A DNA stretch of 64,000 bases from Cordilura impudica. Lineage: Eukaryota; Arthropoda; Insecta; Diptera; Scathophagidae. This document shows, in pieces, positions 20,831 through 30,880 of the stretch (position 1 is the stretch's first letter; the number at the start of each line of letters is the position of its first letter). The DNA is taken from NCBI GenBank assembly GCA_963682025.1, contig OY821518.1:13970100-14034099 (forward strand), in the 5' to 3' direction. A program made the position numbers and the translations under genes. The notes under the pieces were generated by a model. It did no database searches. It saw nothing but the letters and a program-made list of their open reading frames with translations, and was not told the origin of the DNA.

Positions 20831-23082
20831 CTTCGATCACCTGATGTGATGGTGAAATTCTCAGTTCAGATTCGGATAGAGCGTGGCAAAAGTTAGAAAC
20901 AACAATAGTACATCTGGAGTTTTATCAAGTTTTGTTGGCATGCCGAATATTATAAAATGCTCCACGTTCTTTTCAAAAAATATAAAATTTTTTTGATGGA
21001 ATAAAAAATTTTGAGTTAAAACACTTTAGTTCCAAAAACCTTCTAATGTTGTCCTTATCACTACTCATACATTATTGCTAAATTCCGTGAACTAGGGTCT
21101 CGTGTTGCTCAAATTTTGTGAATAAATTTTGTTGACTATTTCAAATTTTGATTAAAAAAATTTGAAAATATTACAACAGAGTCATTAGAAAATACAACTC
21201 TTTTTAAACTGGAAATGTTCAGCCCTTTCTAAACTTCTGCTGAAAACAAAAGAGGAGGTTCTTCCATGTCATATCCAATATTTAATCGCTAAACTACATA
21301 TTTCAGATATTTAATAGTTACCGCCTATATGTCCTTACGCCATAAAAACAAAAACTTCAAACCAAAAGTCATTTGCAATAGAGCAAATGCATTAAGGGTT
21401 AAAAATACCAAAAACGAAAACAGAAAACAATAAATATTGAATATTTTCTCATCGTTAAAATAAAGAAGGGATTTTAAGAAAATTTACAACGATTTGTAAT
21501 GAAAATATGTTTTCAACACTTCTAACCACACATTTCATTTTAACACCGAAAATGTGCCGAACAAAAGAAAAGAAAAAACAAATTGAGTTCTCTTCCTTAT
21601 CAAAAAAAAAAGCAAAAAGAAAAAAACAAGGACATTGTACATTTGTATGTACAAAATCGAAATCATTTGTTTGTGAAACACAGAAAATGGTCTTATTGAT
21701 TCCAATTGACTGCACACAATTGAAGTTAAGTGCCTGCAAAATGCCAAACGCAACAAACGCTTTAACAGCAAGAGAGCCAGAATACCGAGTCCTTGATAAT
21801 GACTGGGCAAAATACGGCAGCGCAGTGTTAATGATTTTTTACATTTACATTGCATTAGAAGATCGACCGACAGAGAGGGTGAATTCAATACTGGCAATGC
21901 AGCATATGGTTTTTCTTTTTTTTTTTTTTTTTTAAATATTTTCAGTTTTATTGTGAGAAATTTCAAGTACTTATCACTTCAACTTTTGAACTTCTTAGCT
22001 TAATATTTCAACGAAAGTTCTGAAAAAAAAAACAAATCCACAAAAGTAGTAATCGATTTAAAGAGCTTCAAATGAATATTGAACCCACAAGTGGCTCTCA
22101 CCAGCGGGGTTTGATTTTTTTTATTTTTTGGAAATTTCAATTAATTTCTTTCCTTTTTTTTTCAATGTGAGAACATTTATCAACACAAACATCTTTCAAA
22201 AGTCAAATAAAAAGTTCATCTTTTGGTCACAACTTCCGTTTTTTTTTTTAACTGTGCACGAAATGACAAAAAACGACAATTGACAATTAATACACAGCTC
22301 TCGTCTGAATCTGCTGTTTTGCAATTGCTGTCTTAAGTAGGCAGGGGGTTTATATAAGAAATCAAAAGACCTCCAAAGTGTATGAATTTCTTCTTTGGCA
22401 TATTCATGTACATGAAAAACTTCAATCAGCGTCTTGTCTTATGTGAGGAATCATCATAAAGTCATAACATTTCTGACTTTTACTTTTTTTTTTTGTTTTG
22501 TACTCCAGCCTGTATCTTGCAAAACAGTTGTCAAGAATTTAATTCTTCATTTCAAACACCATTCATTCAATTAAGCCAATGAATTTGGTTTCAGACGCTT
22601 TTGTGAACTACGACTACACATTGTAGATGCTAGAGTTGTTGTTGTTCGCCATCTCAGTCCGTTGTATCATCTTAAAAAAAAAAAAAAAAAACTAAACGAA
22701 ATACGAAAAACCTCGTCATATTTTGTTGTATGCTCCATTGTCGTGTTAAACTATTTTACTGCTATTTGACTTTATATGAACCTGCTGGTTATAAACAGCA
22801 TCGATATGGGGCCTTCTATAATAAAATCAATCAATTAGAAAATATCACATTAACCAGCAAGAAAAGTGTGATCAAAGAAATAAAAAAAATGGATGTTATA
22901 ATTGGGATGCGAAAGTGTTGAAAAATCATTGCCAATGAATTTTATATGATTTGCCATTAGACGGTAGTTGTCTTTTGGGGTTCCTATGAAGTTCATTTTA
23001 ATTAGTATTGAGGATGTCATGATAAATGAGTTTTTTTGAATAGATTATTTTTAGAACAATTATTTTGATGTTTGAAAGCATA
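20831..23082. other. AT-rich DNA, single-copy looking
   Basis: No recognised coding region. A frame at 21507-21935 (142 residues, lysine-rich then hydrophobic, ending in poly-F from a T run) has a counterpart on the opposite strand and matches nothing I know. Homopolymer T and A runs are common (21916-21934, 22675-22691). The part 22280-22720 has the look of ordinary noncoding or intronic DNA. Confidence 0.45.
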
Positions 23083-23412
23083 TCTATAATATTAATAGGC
23101 AAGTCGATTTCTTGTGACCGATGTAAATTTCACAGTTTTACCCTGATTTTGACAAAAAATTTATCTTTTGAGAGGTATTTCTTTTTCGCTGTTACACATA
23201 TTTACAGATTTTCATCGTCTGGAATATTTTTTTGGAGTTATGATCGTTTAAAGTTGCTACTAACACATACATAAAATTATACAATGCGATGTGTGTATTT
23301 ATTAAATTTGTTAATGTGTTTGTGTTAATGTGTTGAGTTTGTTTTCTTCTTAAATGAAAAAATAAAATTTCCTCGAATTCGCACTCGAATTTCGAGTGCT
23401 GGAATCTGCTAG
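23083..23412 (+). mobile_element. Non-autonomous Helitron, full length (reference copy)
   Basis: Begins TCTATAATATTAATAGGC right after an A and ends CTGCTAG right before a T, as expected for Helitron insertion between A and T without duplication. Ten bases before the end lies the hairpin GCACTCGAATTTCGAGTGC, a 9-bp stem with a one-base loop. The 330-bp interior is noncoding, with GTTGCTACTAACACATACAT as its most conserved part. The rolling-circle replicase must come from elsewhere in the genome. Confidence 0.92.
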
Positions 23413-23469
23413 TAAATAGATAAATATAAGTATTTAGTGTAACAAATGCCTACTGGCGTGGACAAAATT

Positions 23470-23823
23470 TCAAAGCATTCCGAAAAAAGTTGGAGTGCGG
23501 GAAAAACGACTTGAAAAAGACCAGACATTTTGCAAAAAGTATAAATTTTTTTTTTTTTTTTTACACTGTCTGTAATCGACCATATTCATTGATTACTCAT
23601 TAAAAATTTTAAACCATTTTGACCAAAACATGGGACGCACTGTTGACCGTATTTTGAGAAGGCGGGAGCCAAAAAATTGCGACCCTATTTCAACTATATC
23701 ATAGCGTCTTCGAAAATGGACTTTCTCAGTATTTTGCTAACATTAAAATTTTTTTTGGAAATTTTAATTTTCAACTGACTAACTTTTTTGTTTTAAAAGT
23801 TTTTGAAGTAAAATAAATCTATA
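23470..23823 (+). repeat. Satellite unit plus left part of dispersed repeat X
   Basis: 23470-23600 matches the decayed satellite at 2386-2530 (GTACACTGTCTAC-like, CTCATTAAAAATT). 23605-23823 matches repeat X (ATGGACTTTCTCAGTATTTT). The X copy is broken at 23823 by a Helitron and resumes at 25502. Confidence 0.65.
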
Positions 23824-24200
23824 CTAGCAGATTCCAGCCCTCGAAATTCGAGCGCAAATTCTAGGAAATCTTATTTTTTCATTAAATAAAGACAATAAAA
23901 GTGTGCTAACTAATTATAGCCAATTAACAAATCAACACAAAAAACAAAATCATTTTTATTACAAACACATTAACAAATTTAATAAACATACACATAGCAT
24001 TGTATAATTTTATGTATGTGATAGTAGCAACTTTAAATGCAATTTACTCAAAATAAAGGAAAAAATTTAAAAATCTGTAAATCTGCATATCGGCTTAAAA
24101 TAAATACCTTTCAAATAATATACGTTTGGCCAAAGTCGGGATAAAACGGTAGAACAAAACATCAGTCACAAGAAATCGCCTAGCCTATTAATATTATAGA
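23824..24200 (-). mobile_element. Non-autonomous Helitron, full length
   Basis: Inverted: CTAGCAGATTCCAGCCCTCG at the left, ATATTATAGA at the right (reverse of TCTATAATAT), flanked by A on the left and T on the right as expected for an A/T insertion. The hairpin half next to the 3' end is slightly mismatched. Inserted in repeat X. Confidence 0.9.
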
Positions 24201-24263
24201 TAGATATGAATGAAAAATAAATAAATCTGTATATGAATGAAAATTTGTTATTCCCGTGTTAAG

Positions 24264-24897
24264 GGGGGGTTGTAAGGTTTTAAAACTCTTTTTTTGCATT
24301 TCTCTTTCGGAATGTACAACATGTCGAGAGTGTTGTATCAAAATTTCAAGTAAATCTGAGCAAAACTTAAGAAGATACAGCATTTTAAGAGACCGGCCTC
24401 ACACGGTATATCGTATATAAATCAGTTTTTAAAAGATTTTAAATAGATTTTCTCGCAAATAAATGTTTTGAAATTTTACACACTATATCTACATATAAAT
24501 CATCAGGTAACCACGAAGACTTTTTTTTATTTTCCATTTTGTTCCCCATTTTTTTAAACAACAAATTCCCGAAACTTTATACCAAAAATCGTGTTTTTTA
24601 CTTCAAAATGCTGAAAAAAAAAAATTTAAAAAACTCTTCGTCAGTACCTCAGGAAACATGTCACCATTTAAACGCATATGGATTTTTCATTTCACATGAT
24701 CCGGTAATAAGTTATGATGTTACCCCAAAACAACAACTCCTCCGGAGATTCGCTGTCACGGACTTATTTATTAAAATTTTTAATTGAAAATTTTTTCAAA
24801 GATTCTTGAAATGTTATGCTATATATAAACGAAATAATTCAACATTATTCATATCTTCAGAAAAGAATTATGAAAACCTTAAAACCTTATCCCCCCC
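24264..24897. mobile_element. TTAA-flanked DNA transposon, non-autonomous (Kolobok or piggyBac type)
   Basis: The ends are GGGGGGGTTGTAAGGTTTTA and, inverted, GGGGGGGATAAGGTTTTAAG. Each is directly flanked by TTAA (24260-24263 and 24898-24901). A 4-bp TTAA target is the mark of Kolobok and piggyBac superfamilies; a run of G at the tip fits Kolobok better. The interior contains an open frame of 82 codons (24539-24787) with no resemblance to a transposase. It also has phrases common in arthropod repeats (TAAATCTGAGCAAAACTTAA). Confidence 0.78.
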
Positions 24898-24901
24898 TTA
24901 A

Positions 24902-25149
24902 GAAAAATGCTGGCATGGAGGAGTGTGAAATTTGGCGTATAGTTATAGCTCATAGGGAGGAGAAGCGTAGAATGATAAAATTTATGTATAATATGTATTA
25001 AAAATATATTAAATTAAAAAAAATATAATATTTACAATAATTCGTTACACCTTGTTGATTTAAAGCTGTATCTAATAATTTTGAAAGAGCCTTAAGGTAG
25101 GCTAATCAATTTTGGCCAATTCAGAATTTATCGAATTTCATTATAATCG
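24902..25149. other. AT-rich spacer
   Basis: Nothing recognised. Confidence 0.5.
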
Positions 25150-25501
25150 TATATCACACGCCCTGTGTTGAATTGTGAACTGCTAAAATTGATTAGCATA
25201 ACTTTGGGATGAATTAAATTTAAATATTCATAAATGTTATATATGTCACCTTCTCCGAGAAAAGGGACCTAGTGTGTGAAAATTAAGTTTTGAGAAAAAA
25301 ACGCATTTAAAGTTTCTACACCCTTTTATGTATCACAATCCACCGTTTTTGACACAACCCGTTTTTTGACACACTAGGTCTCTTTTGTCGGAGAATATCA
25401 CATATATATAGATTAAAAAAGAATTTAAAGAAAAACAAATTAGTGAAAGAATTAAATTTCCTAGAATTTGCACTCGAATTTCGAGTGCTGGGCTGTACTA
25501 G
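25150..25501 (+). mobile_element. Non-autonomous Helitron, 5'-truncated, with a palindromic element inside
   Basis: The interior block TGTTGAATTGTGAA and GATTAGCATAAC is present near 25165-25203. The 3' end has the hairpin GCACTCGAATTTCGAGTGC and ends GGCTGTACTAG before T. A palindromic element (25239-25408) separates the two parts. Confidence 0.8.
25239..25408. mobile_element. Small palindromic MITE inserted in a Helitron
   Basis: Arms 25239-25278 and 25368-25408 are imperfect inverted repeats. One arm contains TTCTCCGAGAAAAGGGACC and TAGTGTGT, the other ACACACTAGGTC and TCTTTTGTCGGAGAA. Together about 170 bp; noncoding. Arms are rich in short direct TTTTTGACACA copies near the right end. 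Confidence 0.65.
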
Positions 25502-25700
25502 TTTTGTATAATTTTGTAACTTCTAAGCTATTAATGTCCAAGATATAAAGTCACTGAGTCGTCTAGAAACTAAAAAAAAACATCAAAAAAAAAACTTGCT
25601 CTCTTCTGTAGTCCGAACCCTCCCCTACACTCCTATACCCCATTATATACCCGCCATGTGCACCAGAACAATTTTTCTGACCCGAGGTCAGATATTTTGT
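25502..25700 (+). repeat. Right part of dispersed repeat X
   Basis: AAAGTCACTGAGTCGT, TCTGTAGTCCGAACCCTCCC and GGTCAGATATTTTG continue the copy broken at 23823. The ~1.7 kb between is Helitrons and a TTAA element. Confidence 0.7.
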
Positions 25701-25728
25701 GCAAAATTAATGAATACAAAAGTTTTCC

Positions 25729-25873
25729 ACTATGTGGTTAGGGTATAATGAGTTTGCCCTGATGTTTGTAACTACCAAAAATATTGGACCTATACCCCTC
25801 TTTTATTATACGGATCAACTCAAGATCACTTTCTGAGTCGATTTAACGATGTCCGTCCACCCGTCTGTGTGTT
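25729..25873 (-). mobile_element. Dispersed fly repeat (ACGGACGG family), 3'-end fragment
   Basis: ATGTGGTTAGGGTATAATGA at the outer end, then the inverted-repeat pair around GAGTCGATT and TGTCCGTCCACCCGTCTGTG. Only the last ~145 bases are kept. Confidence 0.8.
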
Positions 25874-25977
25874 ATGAATACAAAAATTGGTTGTACCGGT
25901 GTATTTTTTTGCGTGAGTTTATTTGTTTTTTATACTGACAGAAAAAGGAAACTGTACAGTTGACACGAGTTGTTATA

Positions 25978-26339
25978 TCTATAATATTTAAGGGCTAGGA
26001 GATTTTTTGTTTCCGATGTTTTGTTCTACCGTTTTATCCCGATTTTGACCAAACGTATATTATTTGAAAGGTATTTCTTTTTAGCTGTTCACCAGATTTA
26101 GAGATTTTTAAATTTTTTTCTTTATTTTGAGTAAATTGCATTTATAGTTGCTACTAACACCTACATAAAAATATACATATGCTATGTGTGTGTTTATTAA
26201 ATTTGCTAATCTATTTGTTAATGAGTTTTCTACCTTCATTCACAATAATAATAAACCAAAAACGTGTTCGCTTGTGAATTGGTTGAAAAATATAGTTGCC
26301 TAGAAATTGCACTCGAATTTGAGCGCTGGAATCTGCTAG
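25978..26339 (+). mobile_element. Non-autonomous Helitron, full length
   Basis: Begins TCTATAATATTTAAGGGCTA after A and ends GGAATCTGCTAG before T. The hairpin is degraded on one side (CACTCGAATTTGAGCGC). Confidence 0.87.
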
Positions 26340-26455
26340 TACTTATAAATAATCTAACCCATAAAAACAAAGTTTTTATTAAAACTTTTTCTTATTCACA
26401 TGAGTTTTGAATATCTTCGTTACTGTGTGTGACTATTTTAAAATAAATTTTTGGT

Positions 26456-26860
26456 CACAACAAGTCTATGAACAAAGTTACAGATCGATCGGATGAGGGG
26501 AAGTGAGGTTTTAATCTCTCCGTGGATTTGCGTGACTATGTCGATGTTAATCTTTTATTCACAGCATGTGTACGGACCAGGTTCCAGATCAATCGGATGA
26601 GGGTAAATCCGTTTTAAATCTCTCCATGACTTTGCATGACCATGCATGACTGTGCGTGACTAAGTCAAAGTTAATGTTTTTTCACAGCAAGTGTACGGAC
26701 CAAGCTTCAGATCGATCGGATGAGGGGAAATGGGGTTTAAATCACTCCGTGACTGTGTCTATCTGTAGTCACAATAGCACTATGGGCTTAGTTTCAGATC
26801 ATTTGGATAAGGGGGAATGGGGTTGACCCATGACAGACAGACAGACAGGGAGTATGAGTT
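26456..26860 (+). repeat. Minisatellite of about 90-120 bp units, 3-4 copies
   Basis: Units carry CAGATCGATCGGATGAGGGG (at 26481, 26585, 26708, and a diverged unit at 26795), with TGCGTGACTATG and CACAGCAAGTGTACGGACC phrases. The third unit has an internal TGCATGACTGTGCGTGACTA expansion. A second small array of the same unit is at 42797-43030. It ends in GACAGACAGACAGACA. Confidence 0.8.
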
Positions 26861-27210
26861 AAAAGAAAGAGTTTAAAAAGGTTGAGACATAATGCGCTTA
26901 ATTGTTAAATTATATTAATGGGTAAAATGTTTTTTATTTTGACTGGTACATTTACATACATAGGTATTTTTCAAAAACATCAATAGTCGGAACTTGAGTT
27001 ATATAGTTTAAATAGCTGAAAAAATGGAAAAAAAATTTAAATAACAGGTAAATGGTAAAAAACTATTGCGAAACATCCTTTTAAGATATGAGCAGGTATG
27101 TTTCAACTTTTAAAATGGGTCAGGGTCTGGATTTTTTATGCTTCAAAAAGTGGTAATAAAAGATAAAAAATTGTATTTTACATAATTGCAAGAAAGTGTA
27201 TTAATAATAA
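26861..27210. other. AT-rich spacer
   Basis: No gene or known repeat seen. Confidence 0.5.
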
Positions 27211-27608
27211 CTAGCAGATCCCAGCCCTCGAAATTCGACCGCAAATTCTAACAAATTTAATTTTTTCATTTAATAAATTATTTTATGGGACCCTAAAGGT
27301 ATGCAAATCAATTTTTGCAAATTCACAATTCAACGCTTTTCATTGTCATTATTCGTTTAAATCCAAAATTATTTTTTATCGTTATTGTCGTTATTGGTTT
27401 ATGATCAAAATTATTTTTTAATTCAACACACATCATTGTATAATTTTATTGTATGTATTAGTAGCAACTTGTAATGCATTTTACTCAAAAAAAAAATTTT
27501 TTTAATGTAAAAAACTGTAAATCTGGACACAGCTAAAAAGAAACGCCTTTTAAATGAGGGATGTTTGGCCAAAATAGGATTAAAACTTACAAACGTACAT
27601 CGGGCAAT
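27211..27608 (-). mobile_element. Helitron, first of three in tandem (5'-truncated)
   Basis: The 3' end CTAGCAGATCCCAGCCCTCG is at 27211. It has the interior GTATTAGTAGCAACTT, and the 5' part stops at GTACATCGGGCAATTTCT, where it fuses to the next copy. Confidence 0.85.
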
Positions 27609-27930
27609 TTCTAGACAACTTTATTTTTCAAATTAGCCAATTCCCAAACCAACACTTTTTTTTTTGTTTACTATTATTGTGAATGAAGATATCAAACTCA
27701 TTAACAAATTTAATAAACACACACACAGCATTGTATAATTTTATGTATGTGTTAGTAGCAACTTTTAATGCATTTTACTCCAAAAAAAATGTAAAAATAT
27801 AAAAAAACTGTAAATCTGGGTGACAGCTAAAGAGAAATACCTTTTAAATGAAGTACATTTGGTCAAAGTCGGAGTAAAACTGACAAAGTTACATCGGTCA
27901 CAAGAAATCGCCTTGCGTATTAATATTATA
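27609..27930 (-). mobile_element. Helitron, second of three in tandem (3' hairpin missing)
   Basis: Starts at AGACAACTTTATTTTTCAAA, just inside the family's 3' hairpin, and runs to the 5' end TAATATTATA, missing only the two terminal bases (GA in this orientation). It abuts the next copy directly. Confidence 0.87.
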
Positions 27931-28295
27931 CCAGCAGACTTCAGCGCTCGAAATTCGAGTGCAATTTCTAGGCAACTTTATTTTTCAACTCAATTCACAA
28001 ACCAACACTTTTTTTGGTTTATTATTATTGTGAATGAAGATACCAAACTAATTAACAAACCCATTAACAAATTTAATAAACACACATATAGCATATTTAT
28101 AATTTTATGTATGTGTTAGTAGCAACTTTAAATGCAATTTACTCCAAATAGAGGACCAAATTTAAAAATCTGTAAATCTAAAAAACAGCTAAAAAGAAAT
28201 ACCTTTCAAATAATATACGTTTGGTCAAAATCGGGGTTAGACGGTAGAACAAAACATCGGTCACAAGAAAGAGCCTAGCCTGTTAATATTATAGA
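27931..28295 (-). mobile_element. Helitron, third of three in tandem (complete)
   Basis: 3' end CCAGCAGACTTCAGCGCTCG (CTAG changed to CTGG), hairpin GCGCTCGAAATTCGAGTGC, 5' end TTAATATTATAGA at 28295. Confidence 0.88.
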
Positions 28296-28793
28296 TGTTT
28301 CCACAATTATTTTTTATTACAGTTTTAACAATGGCTAACTACTGTTATAGTGACCTCGCTGTTATTTATTTTCAACAAAAAGATGTAGACAATATAATTT
28401 TGCACATATTGGGCAACCACTTCTTTAAGAATTGTAACCTTCAAGAAATTGAATTCCTTATTAAAGGAACTTATTTTTGAGAGTTTATCTACAACTGCCA
28501 ACGAAAGTGGAAAAAAGGGTCGTCCAGTAAAACCAATTGACCGATGTAGTGAAAGATCTCGAAGGCGCAAGCTGGAGAATATCAATGAAGAAATTTCTCA
28601 AAGAATTATTAAGAATTCATTTTTGCACCAAATTCAACCAACACAAAATAAGAAAAATAAAATTGAAATAATTTAAAAAAGAGTAGAAGCGAGACCAAGA
28701 TGCACAAAGAGGATTTTGAAAAGAAATCCTACACCAATTGACGACATGAAATTTACTCCAGAAGAAACGTTCGCTATATTTTTGGATTTGAAG

Positions 28794-30727
28794 TTTTTTT
28801 TTTTTTTAATTTTATCTTTATTTTACAAAAATAATAAGCAAATCTTATAATATTTACAATTAACTTAAAATAATTGAGTTCCAATGAACTCAATAAAAAT
28901 ATATATTACATTAATGTATTATTTACATATATATCCGTATTTTTATTTATCGCTATTTCCTAAAAGGTAGATCCAGTATGTGAAATCCTTTTAGCCCATG
29001 TATTTCGTCACTGTCATATAATAGGTTAATGGCTAAAACATTTGAGTGATTGCTTAGTCTATCAAGAAAACTTTCACTAAACTTGTTAATTTCGTCTTTT
29101 ATTGTTGATATACCGAGATCCTTATGTATATTGGTGTTTTTAATAAACCAGGGCGCATCAGATATTAGTCGTAATGTTTTAGTTGCAAACCATAAGTCCA
29201 AACTGGCTTGAGAATGGTTTTATATAAAATAACTTTATTTTCCAGGCTTAATTCAGATTTCGATCCCAGCAGCCAGAGCATTTTTTTGTTTTGATTTTAA
29301 AATATTCCTTCTTTTTGTCAATATGTTTCCTCCATGTAAGTCTTCTGTCTAGATGTAGCCCCAGATACTTCACATTGTTACTTGTTGGAATAGAGGTTGC
29401 ATTAAAAGTTAGGCCTGGACAATCACCTTTCCTCAGCGTAAATGTAACGTGAACGGACTTTTCCGTGTTAACTCTAATGTTCCATTTTTGCAACCACCTT
29501 TGTATTTATAAGATTCAGTTCATTTTGTACCTGTTCAGATGCTTCAACTGGTGACTCATATGATGCTAGTATAGCAGTGTCGTCAGCGTATGTTGCAATG
29601 GTTAATCCATTCACTTTTGGCATATCTGATGTAACAACCGTATAAAGTACTGGGCCCAATACACTGCCCTTTGGAATACCAGATTTAATTTGACCAAAAT
29701 TTGAATTACAATCGTTAACATTAACGAAAAATCATCTTTCTTAAAGATAAGATTTAAGCAATAGATAAAATGGAGCTGGGATCAGCTTTTTTAGTTTGTA
29801 TAACAACCCAATATGCCATACTCTTTCGAAAGCTTGTTGCACATCCAAGAACCCAGCGGAACAATAAAAATTTTTTTCAAATGTATTTCTAATGACGTTG
29901 ACAATCCGGTGACAGTGTTCTGGCGTGCCGTGTTTATGCCTGAAACCAAACTGATAATCTGGAATAATATGCTGTTTTTCCAGTATAGCCAGTAATCTTT
30001 TTAGAAGAAGTCTTTCAAAAATCTTGGAAAATGTTGGTAACAAACTTATTGATCTATAGGAAGAAACACAATTTTCAGGTTTATTTTTGGTTTGTTTATC
30101 ATTATAATTTTTGCATATTTCCATTGGGATGGGTAGTAGTTTAGTCTTAAAATAGAGTTAAACACAGTTGTAAGGAAAACATAGCCTTTTTTAGGTAAAG
30201 CCTTAACTACTGTAGAGTCAATACTGTCGTAACCTGGTGCTTTTTTTGAATTGAGTTCTTTTATAATATTTTTTCCCTCAGAAGGAGTCACATGCTTAAT
30301 AGGACGATCCATTTGACATGCTACATCAAGGAATTGTAATATTTCATGTCTATTTAAAAGATTATTTAAATCAAATGGTGTTAAAGTTTGTTCTAAGTGC
30401 TCTTTAAATACATTTGCTTTATCTTTGTCAGATCTACTCCAAACATCATTAACATCCTTGATAGGTACATTCCTTTTAGCAGGATGTTTTAAATATTTGG
30501 TTGCCTTCCAAAGACTATATTGGTCATTTTTCGTAACATCCAAATTCTTAAGAAAGTCTTTGACGGAATTCTTTTTAAAATTCTTTGAGGCGTTTTTTAA
30601 AGTAATTAGCCGCTCGATTTAAGTTGGCCTTATCAAATGGACTTCCAGTTCTTTGGTAAATTCTCCTCAAGCAACGTTTGCTCATAATAAGTTCTCTTAT
30701 TTCAGCAGAAATTTTCATATTAGAATC
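28794..30727 (-). mobile_element. jockey-type non-LTR retrotransposon, 5'-truncated, target duplication ATTTGAAG
   Basis: The element begins at 30727 with a truncated ORF2 and ends in an A tail (the T run at 28794-28807). The target duplication ATTTGAAG is at 28786-28793 and 30728-30735, possibly two bases longer. There is no 5' promoter and no endonuclease or gag ORF, which is typical of incomplete reverse transcription. Confidence 0.9.
28953..30727 (-). pseudogene. jockey-type reverse transcriptase (ORF2 remnant)
   Basis: Read in order with several frameshifts: AEIRELIMSKRCLRRIYQRT (linker after the endonuclease); WKATKYLKHPAKRNVPI; VTPSEGKNIIKELNSKKAPG then YDSI; YPSQWKYAKIIMI; SYRSISLLPTFSKIFERLLL; HIIPDYQFGFRHKHGTPEHC; FLDVQQAFERVWH (first catalytic D region); GPVLYTVV; TIATYADDTAILA (YADD catalytic pair); VKYLGLHLDRRLTWRKHI; and a C-terminal block with LDRLSNHSN and HILDLPF. 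Motif order and the YLGLHLDRRLTW block fit the jockey clade. Five frame segments are needed, so the copy cannot make the enzyme, although the catalytic YADD is still intact. Confidence 0.88.
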
Positions 30728-30880
30728 ATTTGAAGTTGACCAAAAATCAGTATAAGGAATTGCGGAAACGAATTAATGAAATGATTTGTGGAATTTACCC
30801 AGAGTATCGAGCTTTAGTTTCTGCCCAAAAATAATGCTTACCTTCACAATTTGCTATTCTCTATCTTGAACCAATATCAA

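Larger units (their letters stand above)
28296..30880 (+). pseudogene. Transib transposase, N-terminal region, split by a jockey-type element
   Basis: Coding parts are 28330-28793 and 30728-30880. The first reads from MANYCYSDLAVIY, with one frame change, to FESLSTTANESGKKGRPVKP, IDRCSERSRRRKLENINEEI and PEETFAIFLDLKF. The second continues with FEVDQKS, PRVSSF and a CPKIMLTFTIC frame. This is the N-terminal segment that precedes the part kept in the Transib gene at 15070. The two copies overlap across TCCTACACCAATTG and EVDQKS, which fixes the family. The RSS-like ends and the catalytic part are missing. The insertion is precise: the 8-bp duplication ATTTGAAG lies at both edges of the retroelement. 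Confidence 0.8.

Noticed and set aside
21507..21966. Overlapping 142- and 143-residue frames on opposite strands as a host gene
   Set aside because: No recognisable domain; one ends in poly-F from a T run, the other carries the matching poly-K; no splice or start evidence.
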